A stretch of DNA of 64,000 nucleotides from Neobacillus sp. CF12. Its GTDB lineage: Bacteria > Bacillota > Bacilli > Bacillales > Cytobacillaceae. The notes below the pieces were generated by a model. It was given only the letters and a program-made list of their open reading frames with translations. It was not told where the DNA came from and searched no databases. Shown piece by piece: positions 32,444 to 41,506 of this stretch. The DNA is taken from NCBI RefSeq assembly GCF_030348765.1, contig NZ_JAUCEU010000007.1, forward strand, positions 3,841,501-3,905,500, given 5' to 3'. Numbering within the stretch: position 1 is the first letter of the stretch; the number at the start of each line of letters is the position of its first letter. The translations under genes and the position numbers were made by a program.

Positions 32444-33406
32444 ATGAAAAAAGTTGAACGAATTAATATTATTATGCGGTATATCAATAACCGCTCCCAC
32501 TTTACTATTTCTGAAATCATGCAAGAATTTACTATCTCTCGTTCCACAGCTATTAGAGATATCAAAGAAATCGAAGCCATGGGGATGCCGCTAGTGGCTG
32601 AGGTTGGCAGGGATGGGGGTTATTTTGTTATGCACAACTCTGTTCTGCCCGATGTTCGTTTTACCGATAATGAAGTCAAAGCTCTTTTTATTGCCTTTAT
32701 GGCGACAAGAAACCAACAACTTCCTTATCTAAAGAGTCGTCAGTCTTTAACTGAAAAATTACTTGGCCTCATATCAGAAAACCAGCAAGATGACCTCGTT
32801 CTTTTAAATCAAATCTTGCTATTTGAAGGAACCAATCCGAATAATCCTGACCTGCTAGATCTGTCAGACCTCCCTCATCACATGTTGGAAAAACTTATCC
32901 AAATCCTGCTATTGGATAGATATTTATTGATTACTATTCAAGAAGAGAAAGTTATCAAGTCATATCCAATTTATCTCTTGCACCTTTATCGTGAAAAAAG
33001 CATTTGGCTGATTGAAGGCTTTGACTTAAAGGAAGAAAAGAAGCAGATTTATCATGTCGACAATCTCACCGATGTCAAGTCCTACACAACGAACAAAAGA
33101 ATGAGTAAGAAAAAGATAGTAGAAAAACTAAGTATGCAGAATGATGTAATTAACCTTTATCTTGAACTTGGTCCTAAAGCGATTGCCCAGTTTAAAAAGT
33201 ACCATCCTTTACAATTATCAATTTCCTATACAAATCCTTACCAAGCCACAGCCGTCCTAAAGACTTTTATCAATGTAAAAAATCCCGAAGAATTGACTGA
33301 AATGACAAATTGGCTACTTTTCCTAGGTGAAGATATCAAGGTCAAGGAAATGCCGGTAGAAGTCTACGAAGGTTTACAAAAGAGATTAAGCATATTCTGC
33401 CCATAA
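32444..33406 (+). CDS. YafY-type HTH/WYL transcriptional regulator
   Basis: 320 residues. N-terminal winged HTH (HFTISEIMQEFTISRSTAIRDIKEIEAMG) followed by a WYL-like domain (KSYPIYLLHLYREKSIWLIEGFDLKE). Such regulators respond to small ligands or nucleic acid and usually control divergent neighbours. The 104-bp gap to the GyrI-like gene would hold both promoters. A terminator follows at 33487. Confidence 0.87.
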   Translation: MKKVERINIIMRYINNRSHFTISEIMQEFTISRSTAIRDIKEIEAMGMPLVAEVGRDGGYFVMHNSVLPDVRFTDNEVKALFIAFMATRNQQLPYLKSRQSLTEKLLGLISENQQDDLVLLNQILLFEGTNPNNPDLLDLSDLPHHMLEKLIQILLLDRYLLITIQEEKVIKSYPIYLLHLYREKSIWLIEGFDLKEEKKQIYHVDNLTDVKSYTTNKRMSKKKIVEKLSMQNDVINLYLELGPKAIAQFKKYHPLQLSISYTNPYQATAVLKTFINVKNPEELTEMTNWLLFLGEDIKVKEMPVEVYEGLQKRLSIFCP

Positions 33407-33486
33407 GCAGTGCCAGTTAAAACCTAGATAAGTCTGCTCCTTTTCTTGTTTAATAGTAGGATGTTCCAGTAAGTAAATCATGATGA

Positions 33487-33516
33487 AAGCATTTGCCCAA
33501 GGGCAAGTGCTTTTTT
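33487..33516 (+). terminator. Terminator after the WYL regulator
   Basis: AAGCATTTGCCC/GGGCAAGTGCTT stem with one wobble and a TTTTTT tail. Confidence 0.85.
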
Positions 33517-33609
33517 AGTTGGTGAAGGAAAGCAGTATATCTCCCAAGAATATGAGGGTAAATTAAGGAAACAATAGTTACATCTAGTCTTCTAAGGAGT
33601 TTTCGCAAA

Positions 33610-35100
33610 ATGAGTTTCTTTAAAGTGAAATCATCAATACCTTGTTCTGATGGGCAACTTGGCGATGATATTGAGAACAATATAAAAATGTTAGAAGAGC
33701 ATTTTTGCCAAACAGAAGATTTAATGAAAAAAGAACTGCTATTTCATAACCAGAAGTGTGCCGTTCTTTATCTTGATTCATTAGTGAAGAAGGAACTTCT
33801 ACAAACATCTATTATAGAACCTATTTTAGAACTGCAAGCGGCTGAAATTGAAAAAACAGTCCATGCGGCAGAAATAAAAACCACATCGATGATTTTAGAA
33901 GCAGGAAAACAGTTACTAGATGGATTCTGTGTAATTTTATTAGAAAAAGTTCCTCTGGCCTATTTGGCTTCTGTTGGAGGAATAGAAGGAAGGGCTATTC
34001 AAGAGCCAAATAGTGAGCGGAGTATTAAAAGTGCTCATGATGGTTTTGTTGAAGACTTTAGTTCGAACCTGCACCTATTGAGAAAGAGAATTAAAAGCCC
34101 GAAGTTAAAGGTGAAATATTTTACGATTGGTAACCTTTCGAATACGAAAGTTGGTATGGTTTTTCTAGAAAATCTTGCAAATAAAGAGCTTATTAATGAA
34201 GTAGAGCGCAGAATAACTTCAATCGAAATTGATCAGCTCTATTCAACTGGTGAATTAGAGGAACTTATTGAAAATAATCCTTTTTCTCCATTTCCGCATA
34301 TTTTGGCTACAGAAAGACCTGATAGAGCGGTGTCTTATTTAACTGAAGGGAAAATCACCATTATTTTGGATGGAAATCCACGTGTGTTAGTCGTTCCGAT
34401 CACGTTTTTTGCGTTTTACCAAGCCCCAGATGACTATAATAGCCGATGGTTAGTGGGTTCATTCTTTCGATTAATTCGCGTCTTTAGCTTTATTATCACG
34501 ATTAGTTTGCCTGCCACCTACATAGCCATCGTTTCGTATCATTCAGAGGTACTTCCCATCGGAATTCTATACTCTATCAGGGTTTCGTTAGAATATGTTC
34601 CCTTTCCTCCCTTGGCGGAAGCGATAGCCATGCAAATCATTTTGGAATTATTAAAAGAAGCATCAATTCGATTGCCATCACCTATCGCACAAACAATCGG
34701 GATTGTCGGGGGATTAGTCATTGGAACGGCGGTAGTTGACGCTCATATCGTATCAAATATGATGATTGTTGTGATTGGATTTACGGCCATTGCCTCCTTT
34801 GTGGCACCTATAAATGAAATGGGGACGAGTGCAAGATTATTAGGTTTTCCAACGATGATTGCTGCCTCCTTGTTTGGATTTTTTGGGATTGTATTCGTGT
34901 TAATGTTGATATTTATGCATTTAAGTAAACTAGATTCTTTTGGAACACCTTATTTTTCACCTATGGCCCCATTTAAGAAAGAAGATTTAAAGGATTCGTT
35001 GATAAGACTTCCATTATGGAAATTAAATACTCGACCAACTGATGCAAAGCCAGCTTACGCAAAACAACAGGGGCAAACAAGGGCGTGGAAGAAGAAATGA
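33610..35100 (+). CDS. Spore germination receptor subunit A (GerA family)
   Basis: 496-residue GerAA/GerKA/GerBA-type subunit of the inner spore membrane nutrient receptor. An N-terminal soluble domain (through about residue 270, with LYLDSLVKKELL and the ILATERPDRAVSYLTEGKI block) is followed by about five membrane segments (FIITISLPATYIAIVSYH onward) and a charged tail. It is first of the three-gene order A-B-C with short overlaps, and proves the organism is a spore former. Which gerA paralogue it is cannot be told. Confidence 0.93.
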   Translation: MSFFKVKSSIPCSDGQLGDDIENNIKMLEEHFCQTEDLMKKELLFHNQKCAVLYLDSLVKKELLQTSIIEPILELQAAEIEKTVHAAEIKTTSMILEAGKQLLDGFCVILLEKVPLAYLASVGGIEGRAIQEPNSERSIKSAHDGFVEDFSSNLHLLRKRIKSPKLKVKYFTIGNLSNTKVGMVFLENLANKELINEVERRITSIEIDQLYSTGELEELIENNPFSPFPHILATERPDRAVSYLTEGKITIILDGNPRVLVVPITFFAFYQAPDDYNSRWLVGSFFRLIRVFSFIITISLPATYIAIVSYHSEVLPIGILYSIRVSLEYVPFPPLAEAIAMQIILELLKEASIRLPSPIAQTIGIVGGLVIGTAVVDAHIVSNMMIVVIGFTAIASFVAPINEMGTSARLLGFPTMIAASLFGFFGIVFVLMLIFMHLSKLDSFGTPYFSPMAPFKKEDLKDSLIRLPLWKLNTRPTDAKPAYAKQQGQTRAWKKK

Positions 35101-36191
35101 CAGATAAAAATCTTTCAATTACAAAATTTCAGCTGTTTTTTATCATGCTGCAAAGTCAAATTGGCGTTGGGCTTTTATCATTGCCGAATGTCGTGCAGAA
35201 GACCGCTAAAGGAGACGGTTGGATTTCTCCCCTGTTAGCAGGGATTGCTGTTCAAGTTATGCTCGTCATCTACTGGCAGTTACTAAAACGATTTCCCAAC
35301 CATATTTATACAGAAATCACTCAAAAGATCCTTGGACGTTTTCTAGGAAAATTAATTAATCTTATCATCTATATGAATTTCATCCTTGTCGGAGGCTTAG
35401 TCACCATATTATTTATTAAAATCATAAATTTATGGTTATTGCCTTTAACTCCTGATTGGATCATATCCATACTGATCCTTACCGCTTGTATTTATTTAGC
35501 GGTTAGTGATTTAAGAATCATTGCAAGGTTCTTTGTCTTAGCAACTTCCTTAATCCTATTATTATTGTTTACCTCTTTATTAAGTTGGTTTACTCCTAAA
35601 GAGATTCAATACATTCTTCCGATTGGAAGTTCTGGATTTAAAAATATTATATTGGGTACTAACAATTCTCTTCTTGCGATGTTGGGATTTGAAGGGTTAC
35701 TGTTTATATTCCCCTTCATTATTGATAATAAAAAAGGAGTATTAAAGACGATATCAATGGCGAACATTTTTATCGCCATCTTTTACACCTACTTTATCTT
35801 CCTTTCTCTTATCAGTTTTAGTACAGATCAATTAGCACAAATGAGAGAACCCATTTTAAATTTGCTTAGAGGAATAACTTATAATATGATCGATCGGGTG
35901 GATCTCATTTTTCTGTCGATATGGATTGTCCCGATGTCCACTTCGATTATTGCATATTTATTTCTTGCTAGTAAGAGTATGAATGTAAAGAAGAAGAATT
36001 ACCCGAGGGTAGTCTTACTGAATGGATTCATTATTTTTTTGATTACATTGTTTCCACATAGTGACACAACCACTACTTTAATTAACAAATATGTGACGTA
36101 TTTAAGTTATGCGGTTGTTTTTATCATCCCAAGTTTGCTATTAATTCTTTCGTTCCTATTTAAAAAGCATGAAAGTAGTGAATCGACTTGA
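35097..36191 (+). CDS. Spore germination receptor subunit B (endospore germination permease)
   Basis: 364-residue APC-fold permease with about ten membrane segments, starting MTDKNLSITKFQLFFIMLQSQIGVGLLSLP, typical of GerAB. It is the probable nutrient-binding subunit. ATG 35097 overlaps the subunit A stop (ATGA) and follows GGAAGAAG; an upstream GTG at 35085 is less likely. Confidence 0.92.
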   Translation: MTDKNLSITKFQLFFIMLQSQIGVGLLSLPNVVQKTAKGDGWISPLLAGIAVQVMLVIYWQLLKRFPNHIYTEITQKILGRFLGKLINLIIYMNFILVGGLVTILFIKIINLWLLPLTPDWIISILILTACIYLAVSDLRIIARFFVLATSLILLLLFTSLLSWFTPKEIQYILPIGSSGFKNIILGTNNSLLAMLGFEGLLFIFPFIIDNKKGVLKTISMANIFIAIFYTYFIFLSLISFSTDQLAQMREPILNLLRGITYNMIDRVDLIFLSIWIVPMSTSIIAYLFLASKSMNVKKKNYPRVVLLNGFIIFLITLFPHSDTTTTLINKYVTYLSYAVVFIIPSLLLILSFLFKKHESSEST

Positions 36192-37288
36192 GGAAAATAA
36201 TAATCTTATGTGTCATCCCCATCCTGTTGACTGGCTGTTGGGACCAGCAACTTCTTGTGAATCGAACGCTTGTGAACGGATTGAGTTTTGATGTTACGAA
36301 AGAGGGAAATATTATTGGATCAGTAAGAGCATTAAACATGCAAAGTAAAGGTGGAGGGCAATTTGAAATATACGATGAACTAGTAACTGCGGAAAGACCT
36401 ACTACTCCTGGTTTAGCATTAGATATAGATAGTAAAATTGCGGGTGAATTAGATGCAAGTAAAGCGTTCATAGTAATAATAGGTGAAGAACTAGCGAAAA
36501 AAGGAATTCATCCAATCATTGAGGTTTTTTATCGAAATATGAACTCCTATATGTCTTCCAAAATTATCATAAGTAAAGGGAAAGCGAAAGAAATCCTTTC
36601 AGTGGAAAAAGAAAAAAGCCCAATCGCATTTGCCATCTTACAATTACTAAATGGAGCGGAAGTGGATTCAGTCATACCGAAAGAAACAACATTTACAGTT
36701 TGGAAAAAAATGTTAGATCCGGGTGAAGATATAATTTTACCCTATGTGGAAAGAGTAGAGGATAATAAAATTGAAATAGCTGGAGTGGCCCTAATTAACG
36801 ATGATAAATATACAGGTACCACATTATCAAGAGAAAAAAGCAGTATACTAATGTTATTAGTGGATCAATTAGGTAAGACGAACAGAATCGCTTTAGAACT
36901 GGGTCCCGAAAACAAAAGAAGAGCTATTTCTTTTGTAACCATTGATTTAAGACGAAACTTAGAGGTTCTAGTGGATAAGGATAATAAAATAACATGCAAA
37001 ATTAATGTCAATATGAATATTGACGTACTAAACTATCCACACGATTTAAAAAAAGAACTAAATATTAAAAAACTAAATAAAGATATTTCTAATGAATTAA
37101 CCAAACAAGCGAAGGAAATAACCGACATTTTATTACATGCCAATAGTGATGCGTTGGGGATAGGAAGACGAATTTCAAGTTTTCACCCTGATTTGTGGAA
37201 GAAAATCAACTGGAATAAGGAATATAAAAATGTGCAATTTGAACCGATCGTAAAAGTAAACATCATTAAAACAGGGAATGTTTTTTAA
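36188..37288 (+). CDS. Spore germination receptor subunit C (Ger(x)C lipoprotein)
   Basis: 366-residue lipoprotein with signal peptide and lipobox LLTGCWD at residues 14-20, then a GerAC-type extracellular domain (FDVTKEGNIIGSVRALNMQ, AFIVIIGEELAKKGI). TTG 36188 overlaps the subunit B stop (TTGA), so translation is probably coupled. It is last gene of the operon, followed by a terminator. Confidence 0.92.
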   Translation: MRKIIILCVIPILLTGCWDQQLLVNRTLVNGLSFDVTKEGNIIGSVRALNMQSKGGGQFEIYDELVTAERPTTPGLALDIDSKIAGELDASKAFIVIIGEELAKKGIHPIIEVFYRNMNSYMSSKIIISKGKAKEILSVEKEKSPIAFAILQLLNGAEVDSVIPKETTFTVWKKMLDPGEDIILPYVERVEDNKIEIAGVALINDDKYTGTTLSREKSSILMLLVDQLGKTNRIALELGPENKRRAISFVTIDLRRNLEVLVDKDNKITCKINVNMNIDVLNYPHDLKKELNIKKLNKDISNELTKQAKEITDILLHANSDALGIGRRISSFHPDLWKKINWNKEYKNVQFEPIVKVNIIKTGNVF

Positions 37289-37304
37289 AGTTAAAAAGTA
37301 TTGT

Positions 37305-37336
37305 GGGATTTGTCCAAATGGGCAAATCCCTTTTTT
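37305..37336 (+). terminator. Terminator of the ger operon
   Basis: GGGATTTGTCC/GGGCAAATCCC stem with AAAT loop and six Ts. Confidence 0.9.
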
Positions 37337-37343
37337 ATAATAC

Positions 37344-37398
37344 TTCGATATATTACGATTGCGTTTAAACGATATATCGATTAAAATTATCGATATAA
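37344..37398. promoter_or_regulatory. Repeated CGATATA operators before padR
   Basis: CGATATA occurs at 37346, 37370 (in the palindrome CGATATATCG) and 37391 (in TTATCGATATAA). Three copies in about 50 bp directly upstream of a PadR gene make an autoregulatory operator likely, controlling padR and the ABC exporter together. Confidence 0.6.
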
Positions 37399-37414
37399 GT
37401 GAGGAGGCATAAAA

Positions 37415-37879
37415 ATGAAAAAACGAAGAGGTTTTGTTCAACTTGCAATTTTGCATTTGTTGAAGGAAGAATCCATGCACGGCTACCAAATCATGAAGGA
37501 GTTAGAAGAACGGTCAAATGGTGCTTATTCCGCCAGTGCTGGAACCGTTTATCCTGCACTTCAAGAACTAGTCGACCAAAATTTAATACAACTGGATACT
37601 GCATCAGATAAAAAGGTCTATACGATTAATGAGAATGGCAGGACTCGGTTAGAGGAAACTGCTATACATAGGGAAGGTGATTTTTGGGTTGAATGGAAAG
37701 AAAGAATGATGTGGAAGAAGTCCGAGGAGTCCATTCAATTAAGGGCTGCAATGGAACGATGGGAAACGGAATTTCGGAAAGCCATGAAACAATCGCGAGG
37801 CAATCCAGACAGTGTAGTAGAATTAATCGCCTTTATCGATGAAATGACTAATCGTTTAAAAGAGAAAAGTACTAGATAA
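37415..37879 (+). CDS. PadR-family transcriptional regulator
   Basis: 154 residues. N-terminal winged helix with the PadR signature (LAILHLLKEESMHGYQIMKEL, SAGTVYPALQELVDQNLI, KKVYTINENGRTRLEE) and a helical C-terminal dimerisation part. Such regulators commonly repress drug exporter operons and are relieved by the drug. GTGAGGAGGC precedes the ATG. The exporter genes start 11 bases downstream. Confidence 0.92.
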   Translation: MKKRRGFVQLAILHLLKEESMHGYQIMKELEERSNGAYSASAGTVYPALQELVDQNLIQLDTASDKKVYTINENGRTRLEETAIHREGDFWVEWKERMMWKKSEESIQLRAAMERWETEFRKAMKQSRGNPDSVVELIAFIDEMTNRLKEKSTR

Positions 37880-37890
37880 GGGGAAATTTC

Positions 37891-39630
37891 ATGAGTGCTA
37901 TGAAAAAGTTACTACCGTATATTAGGCCATACAGAATTTTTGCCATTTTAGCACCCGTTTTAATGTGTATTGAAGTCATGATGGATCTTTTGCAGCCAAC
38001 CATCATGCAGAAGATGATTGATACTGGCATTGCCAATCAAGATAATGGTTATGTTATCAAACTAGGTTTCATAATGTTACTAAGTGCGGTTATTGGATTA
38101 ATTGGAGGGGCGGGATGCTCAGTTTACGCTGCAAAAGCGGCTGTTCATTTTGCTACGGATATTCGTCGTGATGTGTTTAAAAAGGTGGGACAATTTTCAA
38201 ATCATAATACAGACTCTTTTGGTACAGGGAAATTAATCACCATTGCAACCAATGATATCGAAACATTAAAACAGGCCGTCATCATGACACTACGTATGTT
38301 TGTACGTGGACCTTTGCTATTCATAGGATCTGTGGTGATTGTTTGGTTAACTGCGAGAGAACTATTTCCTGTGTTGCTTGTATCCATCCCTATCTTAATG
38401 GCTTTTATCTATTTCTTTTCAGTAAAGTCAGGAAAGCTTTTTTTGAATGTGCAAAAGGCCATGGATCTAGTAAACACAAAGCTTCAAGAAATGTTAGCGG
38501 GTATACGAGTGATCAAGGCATTTGATCGCCAAGATTATGAAAAGAACCATTTTAAAATAGTTAATGACATATTAATGAAACGAAATTTGACCGCTGAACA
38601 GCTTGTCCTGACCCTGATGCCTATTATGATGTTTATTGTTAATCTAGGAATCATTGCCGGACTTTGGATGGGTGTTATTAAGATAAATGAAGGTACTCTA
38701 CAAGTCGGGGTCATTTTAGCTTTTATTAATTACTTAAACATCATGATGAATGGATTAATGAGCAGCAGCCATGTATTAATGCAGATTGCACGTTCTTTTT
38801 CCTCCGCTGAGCGAGTTAACCAGGTTCTTGAAACGGAAATTGATATTACTGAACCGTATCAGCCAGTCACTCGTTCTGAACTTCAAGGCGACGTAGAGTT
38901 TAGGGATGTAAATTTCAGCTATAGTAAAAATGGAAATTATGTGCTTAGAAACATATCATTTAAAGCAAAGCCCGGACAAACAATAGGTATTATCGGGTCA
39001 ACCGGAAGCGGGAAATCAACACTTGTTAAACTGATTCCACGCCTTTATGACCCTGATTCAGGCACTATACTTATTGATGGGGTTAACGTAAAGAAATTGC
39101 CCCTTGAAAAACTTCGTACAGCAATTGGATTTGTTCCACAGAAAGCCACCTTGTTTTCAGGTACGATCGAGAACAATTTACGTTTTGGAAAAGAAGAAGC
39201 AACAAAGGATGACTTTGAACAAGCTGCACAATCTGCTGCTGCGAGTGAATTTATTAATAGGTTTGATAATAAATTTGAACACACACTTATGCAAGGCGCT
39301 ACAAATTTATCAGGAGGACAGCGTCAGCGGTTAGCAATGGCACGTGCCTTTATCCGCGGTGCAGATATTGTCATTCTCGATGATTCAACTTCTGCCGTTG
39401 ATGCTATATCAGAAGCAGCGATACAACAGGCATTAAAACAGGCTTACTCCCATACGACTGTGTTTATTATTTCATCAAAAATTTCCTCTATCCGTGAGGC
39501 AGATCAGATTCTTGTGATGAAGGATGGGGAAATTGAGGCTAGCGGCACACATGATGAATTACTGAAAAATAGTAAAGTTTATTGTGATATCTATACTTCA
39601 CAGAGCGGATTGGAGGTTGAATTTGGATGA
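37891..39630 (+). CDS. Heterodimeric ABC exporter, degenerate-site subunit
   Basis: 579 residues: six-helix transmembrane domain (to about 320) then an NBD with Walker A GSTGSGKST and canonical signature LSGGQRQRLAMARAF. The catalytic Glu is Asp (VILDDSTSAVD) and the H-loop His is replaced (IISSKISSI). This is the pattern of the non-hydrolysing half of BmrCD/TM287-288-type exporters. The partner is the next gene, overlapping by 4 bp. Likely function is multidrug or peptide efflux. Confidence 0.9.
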   Translation: MSAMKKLLPYIRPYRIFAILAPVLMCIEVMMDLLQPTIMQKMIDTGIANQDNGYVIKLGFIMLLSAVIGLIGGAGCSVYAAKAAVHFATDIRRDVFKKVGQFSNHNTDSFGTGKLITIATNDIETLKQAVIMTLRMFVRGPLLFIGSVVIVWLTARELFPVLLVSIPILMAFIYFFSVKSGKLFLNVQKAMDLVNTKLQEMLAGIRVIKAFDRQDYEKNHFKIVNDILMKRNLTAEQLVLTLMPIMMFIVNLGIIAGLWMGVIKINEGTLQVGVILAFINYLNIMMNGLMSSSHVLMQIARSFSSAERVNQVLETEIDITEPYQPVTRSELQGDVEFRDVNFSYSKNGNYVLRNISFKAKPGQTIGIIGSTGSGKSTLVKLIPRLYDPDSGTILIDGVNVKKLPLEKLRTAIGFVPQKATLFSGTIENNLRFGKEEATKDDFEQAAQSAAASEFINRFDNKFEHTLMQGATNLSGGQRQRLAMARAFIRGADIVILDDSTSAVDAISEAAIQQALKQAYSHTTVFIISSKISSIREADQILVMKDGEIEASGTHDELLKNSKVYCDIYTSQSGLEVEFG

Positions 39631-41447
39631 GTAAATCTGCTTCACAACACAATCCCAATTTAATGAATTCAGTGCGTGGTCCGAGAGGGTTAAGCGGACC
39701 GGTTGTAAAGGCAAAAGATAGGAAGGGAACGATAAAACGGATTTGGCTGTATATGGAGAAGCAAAAAGCAGCGTTAATTGCTTCTATTATATTTGTTTTT
39801 GTTTCTACTCTGTTGAGTCTGTTGGCTCCATTTATGATTGGAATTATCATAGATGATTACATCATTCCAAAAGACATTGCTGGGACGCTTAGATTTTTGA
39901 TATTACTCGCCCTTGTCTATATTGCTACTGCATTGTTTACTTGGATGCAATCTTTTATGATGGTTCGGGTATCCATACAAACAATAAGGAATTTGCGGCA
40001 GGATTTATTTAATAAGTTTCAAACATTATCTTTACGATTTTTTGATAAACGGACACATGGCGACCTAATGAGCAGGGTTACAAATGATATTGATAGTTTG
40101 AATAGTGCTCTAAGTCAAAGTATCATACAAATCTTCTCATCCATTCTGATGCTTTTAGGTGTGACGATCGCAATGTTTTCCCTTAATTGGATACTTGCTA
40201 TTGTGTCACTAGTAGTACTTCCATTAATCATTTTTACTACAAAAAAGTTAATCACTTATAGCAGTAGTCATTTTATAAAAAGGCAGCGAGATTTAGGTGA
40301 ATTAAACGGATTTATCGAAGAGTCCATTTCGGGGGCTGAAGTCATAACGCTTTTTGGAAAAGAAGGAACAATGAATCAGCAATTTTCAGAAGTCAATGAA
40401 CGTCTGCGTCAATCAGCCTTGGATGCGGATATTGTGTCTGGATATCTCGGTCCGGTTAATAACTTTATTAACAATCTAGGACTTTGCTTGATTATTGCAA
40501 TTGGAGCAGTGATGACGGTACAGGAATTAGCTACTGTTGGAATTATTGCTGCCTTTGTAACATACTCCCGTCAATTCTTTCGGCCGATTGCACAACTTTC
40601 GAATCTCTTTAATATGTTTCAATCAGCAATAGCTGGTGCAGAGCGTGTATTTGAAATCATGGACGAGACGCCGGATTTGCTAGATAAGGAGAATGCCATA
40701 GTCGTAGATTCATTTAAAGGCGATGTGGAATTTTCTCATGTCCACTTTGGTTATCAAGAAGGCAATCCTATTTTGAAAAATATTCATTTCCATGTCAAAT
40801 CAGGTGAGAAAATTGCTCTTGTGGGTCCAACTGGATCAGGAAAGACTACGATCATCAATTTATTGATGAGGTTTTATGATGTGACCGCTGGTGAAATAAA
40901 ACTGGATGGTCGAGATATTCGTGATTATCAATTAAGCGGGCTGCGGAAAAGAGTCGGGGTTGTACTTCAAGACACTTTCTTGTTCTCAGGAAGTATAATG
41001 GAAAATATTCGTTACGGACGGCTAGAGGCAACCGATGAGGAAGTCATAGCAGCAGCAAAAATGGCATCGGCACACCATTACATTAAACATTTGCCAGAAG
41101 GGTATCACACAAGGATTACGTCTGGCGGTTATAATTTAAGTCAGGGACAGCGCCAATTACTAGCTATTGCTAGGGCGATTTTAGCTGATTCGGAAATTTT
41201 AATACTGGATGAAGCGACTTCAAGTATCGATACCAATACCGAAATAGAAATTCAAAAGGGAATCAATAGGTTAACGAAAGGACGTACGAGCTTTATCATT
41301 GCTCACCGACTGAAAACCATCGAAAATGCCGATCGCATTTTAGTCATCCATCAAGGGGAAATCATTGAGTCAGGTACGCACCAAGATCTATTACAAAAAA
41401 GAGGATTTTATTTCAATATGTATGATAGTCAGTTAAATCATTTATAA
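39627..41447 (+). CDS. Heterodimeric ABC exporter, catalytic subunit
   Basis: 606 residues: proline-rich N-terminal extension, six membrane helices, NBD with Walker A GPTGSGKTT, Walker B ILILDEATSSID (catalytic Glu present) and H-loop IIAHRLKTI. The signature is the non-canonical LSQGQRQ. Together with its partner, one composite ATP site is consensus (this Walker A/B with the partner's LSGGQ) and the other fully degenerate, as expected for an asymmetric exporter. Confidence 0.9.
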   Translation: MSKSASQHNPNLMNSVRGPRGLSGPVVKAKDRKGTIKRIWLYMEKQKAALIASIIFVFVSTLLSLLAPFMIGIIIDDYIIPKDIAGTLRFLILLALVYIATALFTWMQSFMMVRVSIQTIRNLRQDLFNKFQTLSLRFFDKRTHGDLMSRVTNDIDSLNSALSQSIIQIFSSILMLLGVTIAMFSLNWILAIVSLVVLPLIIFTTKKLITYSSSHFIKRQRDLGELNGFIEESISGAEVITLFGKEGTMNQQFSEVNERLRQSALDADIVSGYLGPVNNFINNLGLCLIIAIGAVMTVQELATVGIIAAFVTYSRQFFRPIAQLSNLFNMFQSAIAGAERVFEIMDETPDLLDKENAIVVDSFKGDVEFSHVHFGYQEGNPILKNIHFHVKSGEKIALVGPTGSGKTTIINLLMRFYDVTAGEIKLDGRDIRDYQLSGLRKRVGVVLQDTFLFSGSIMENIRYGRLEATDEEVIAAAKMASAHHYIKHLPEGYHTRITSGGYNLSQGQRQLLAIARAILADSEILILDEATSSIDTNTEIEIQKGINRLTKGRTSFIIAHRLKTIENADRILVIHQGEIIESGTHQDLLQKRGFYFNMYDSQLNHL

Positions 41448-41485
41448 AAAGAGGGAGAAATACCAATTGGCATTTCTCCCTCTTT
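41448..41485. terminator. Bidirectional terminator between exporter and oppA-like gene
   Basis: AAAGAGGGAGAAAT/ATTTCTCCCTCTTT stem with an internal mismatch and T-rich flanks on both strands. Confidence 0.85.
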
Positions 41486-41506
41486 GATTTTTTACTATGA
41501 AAGATT

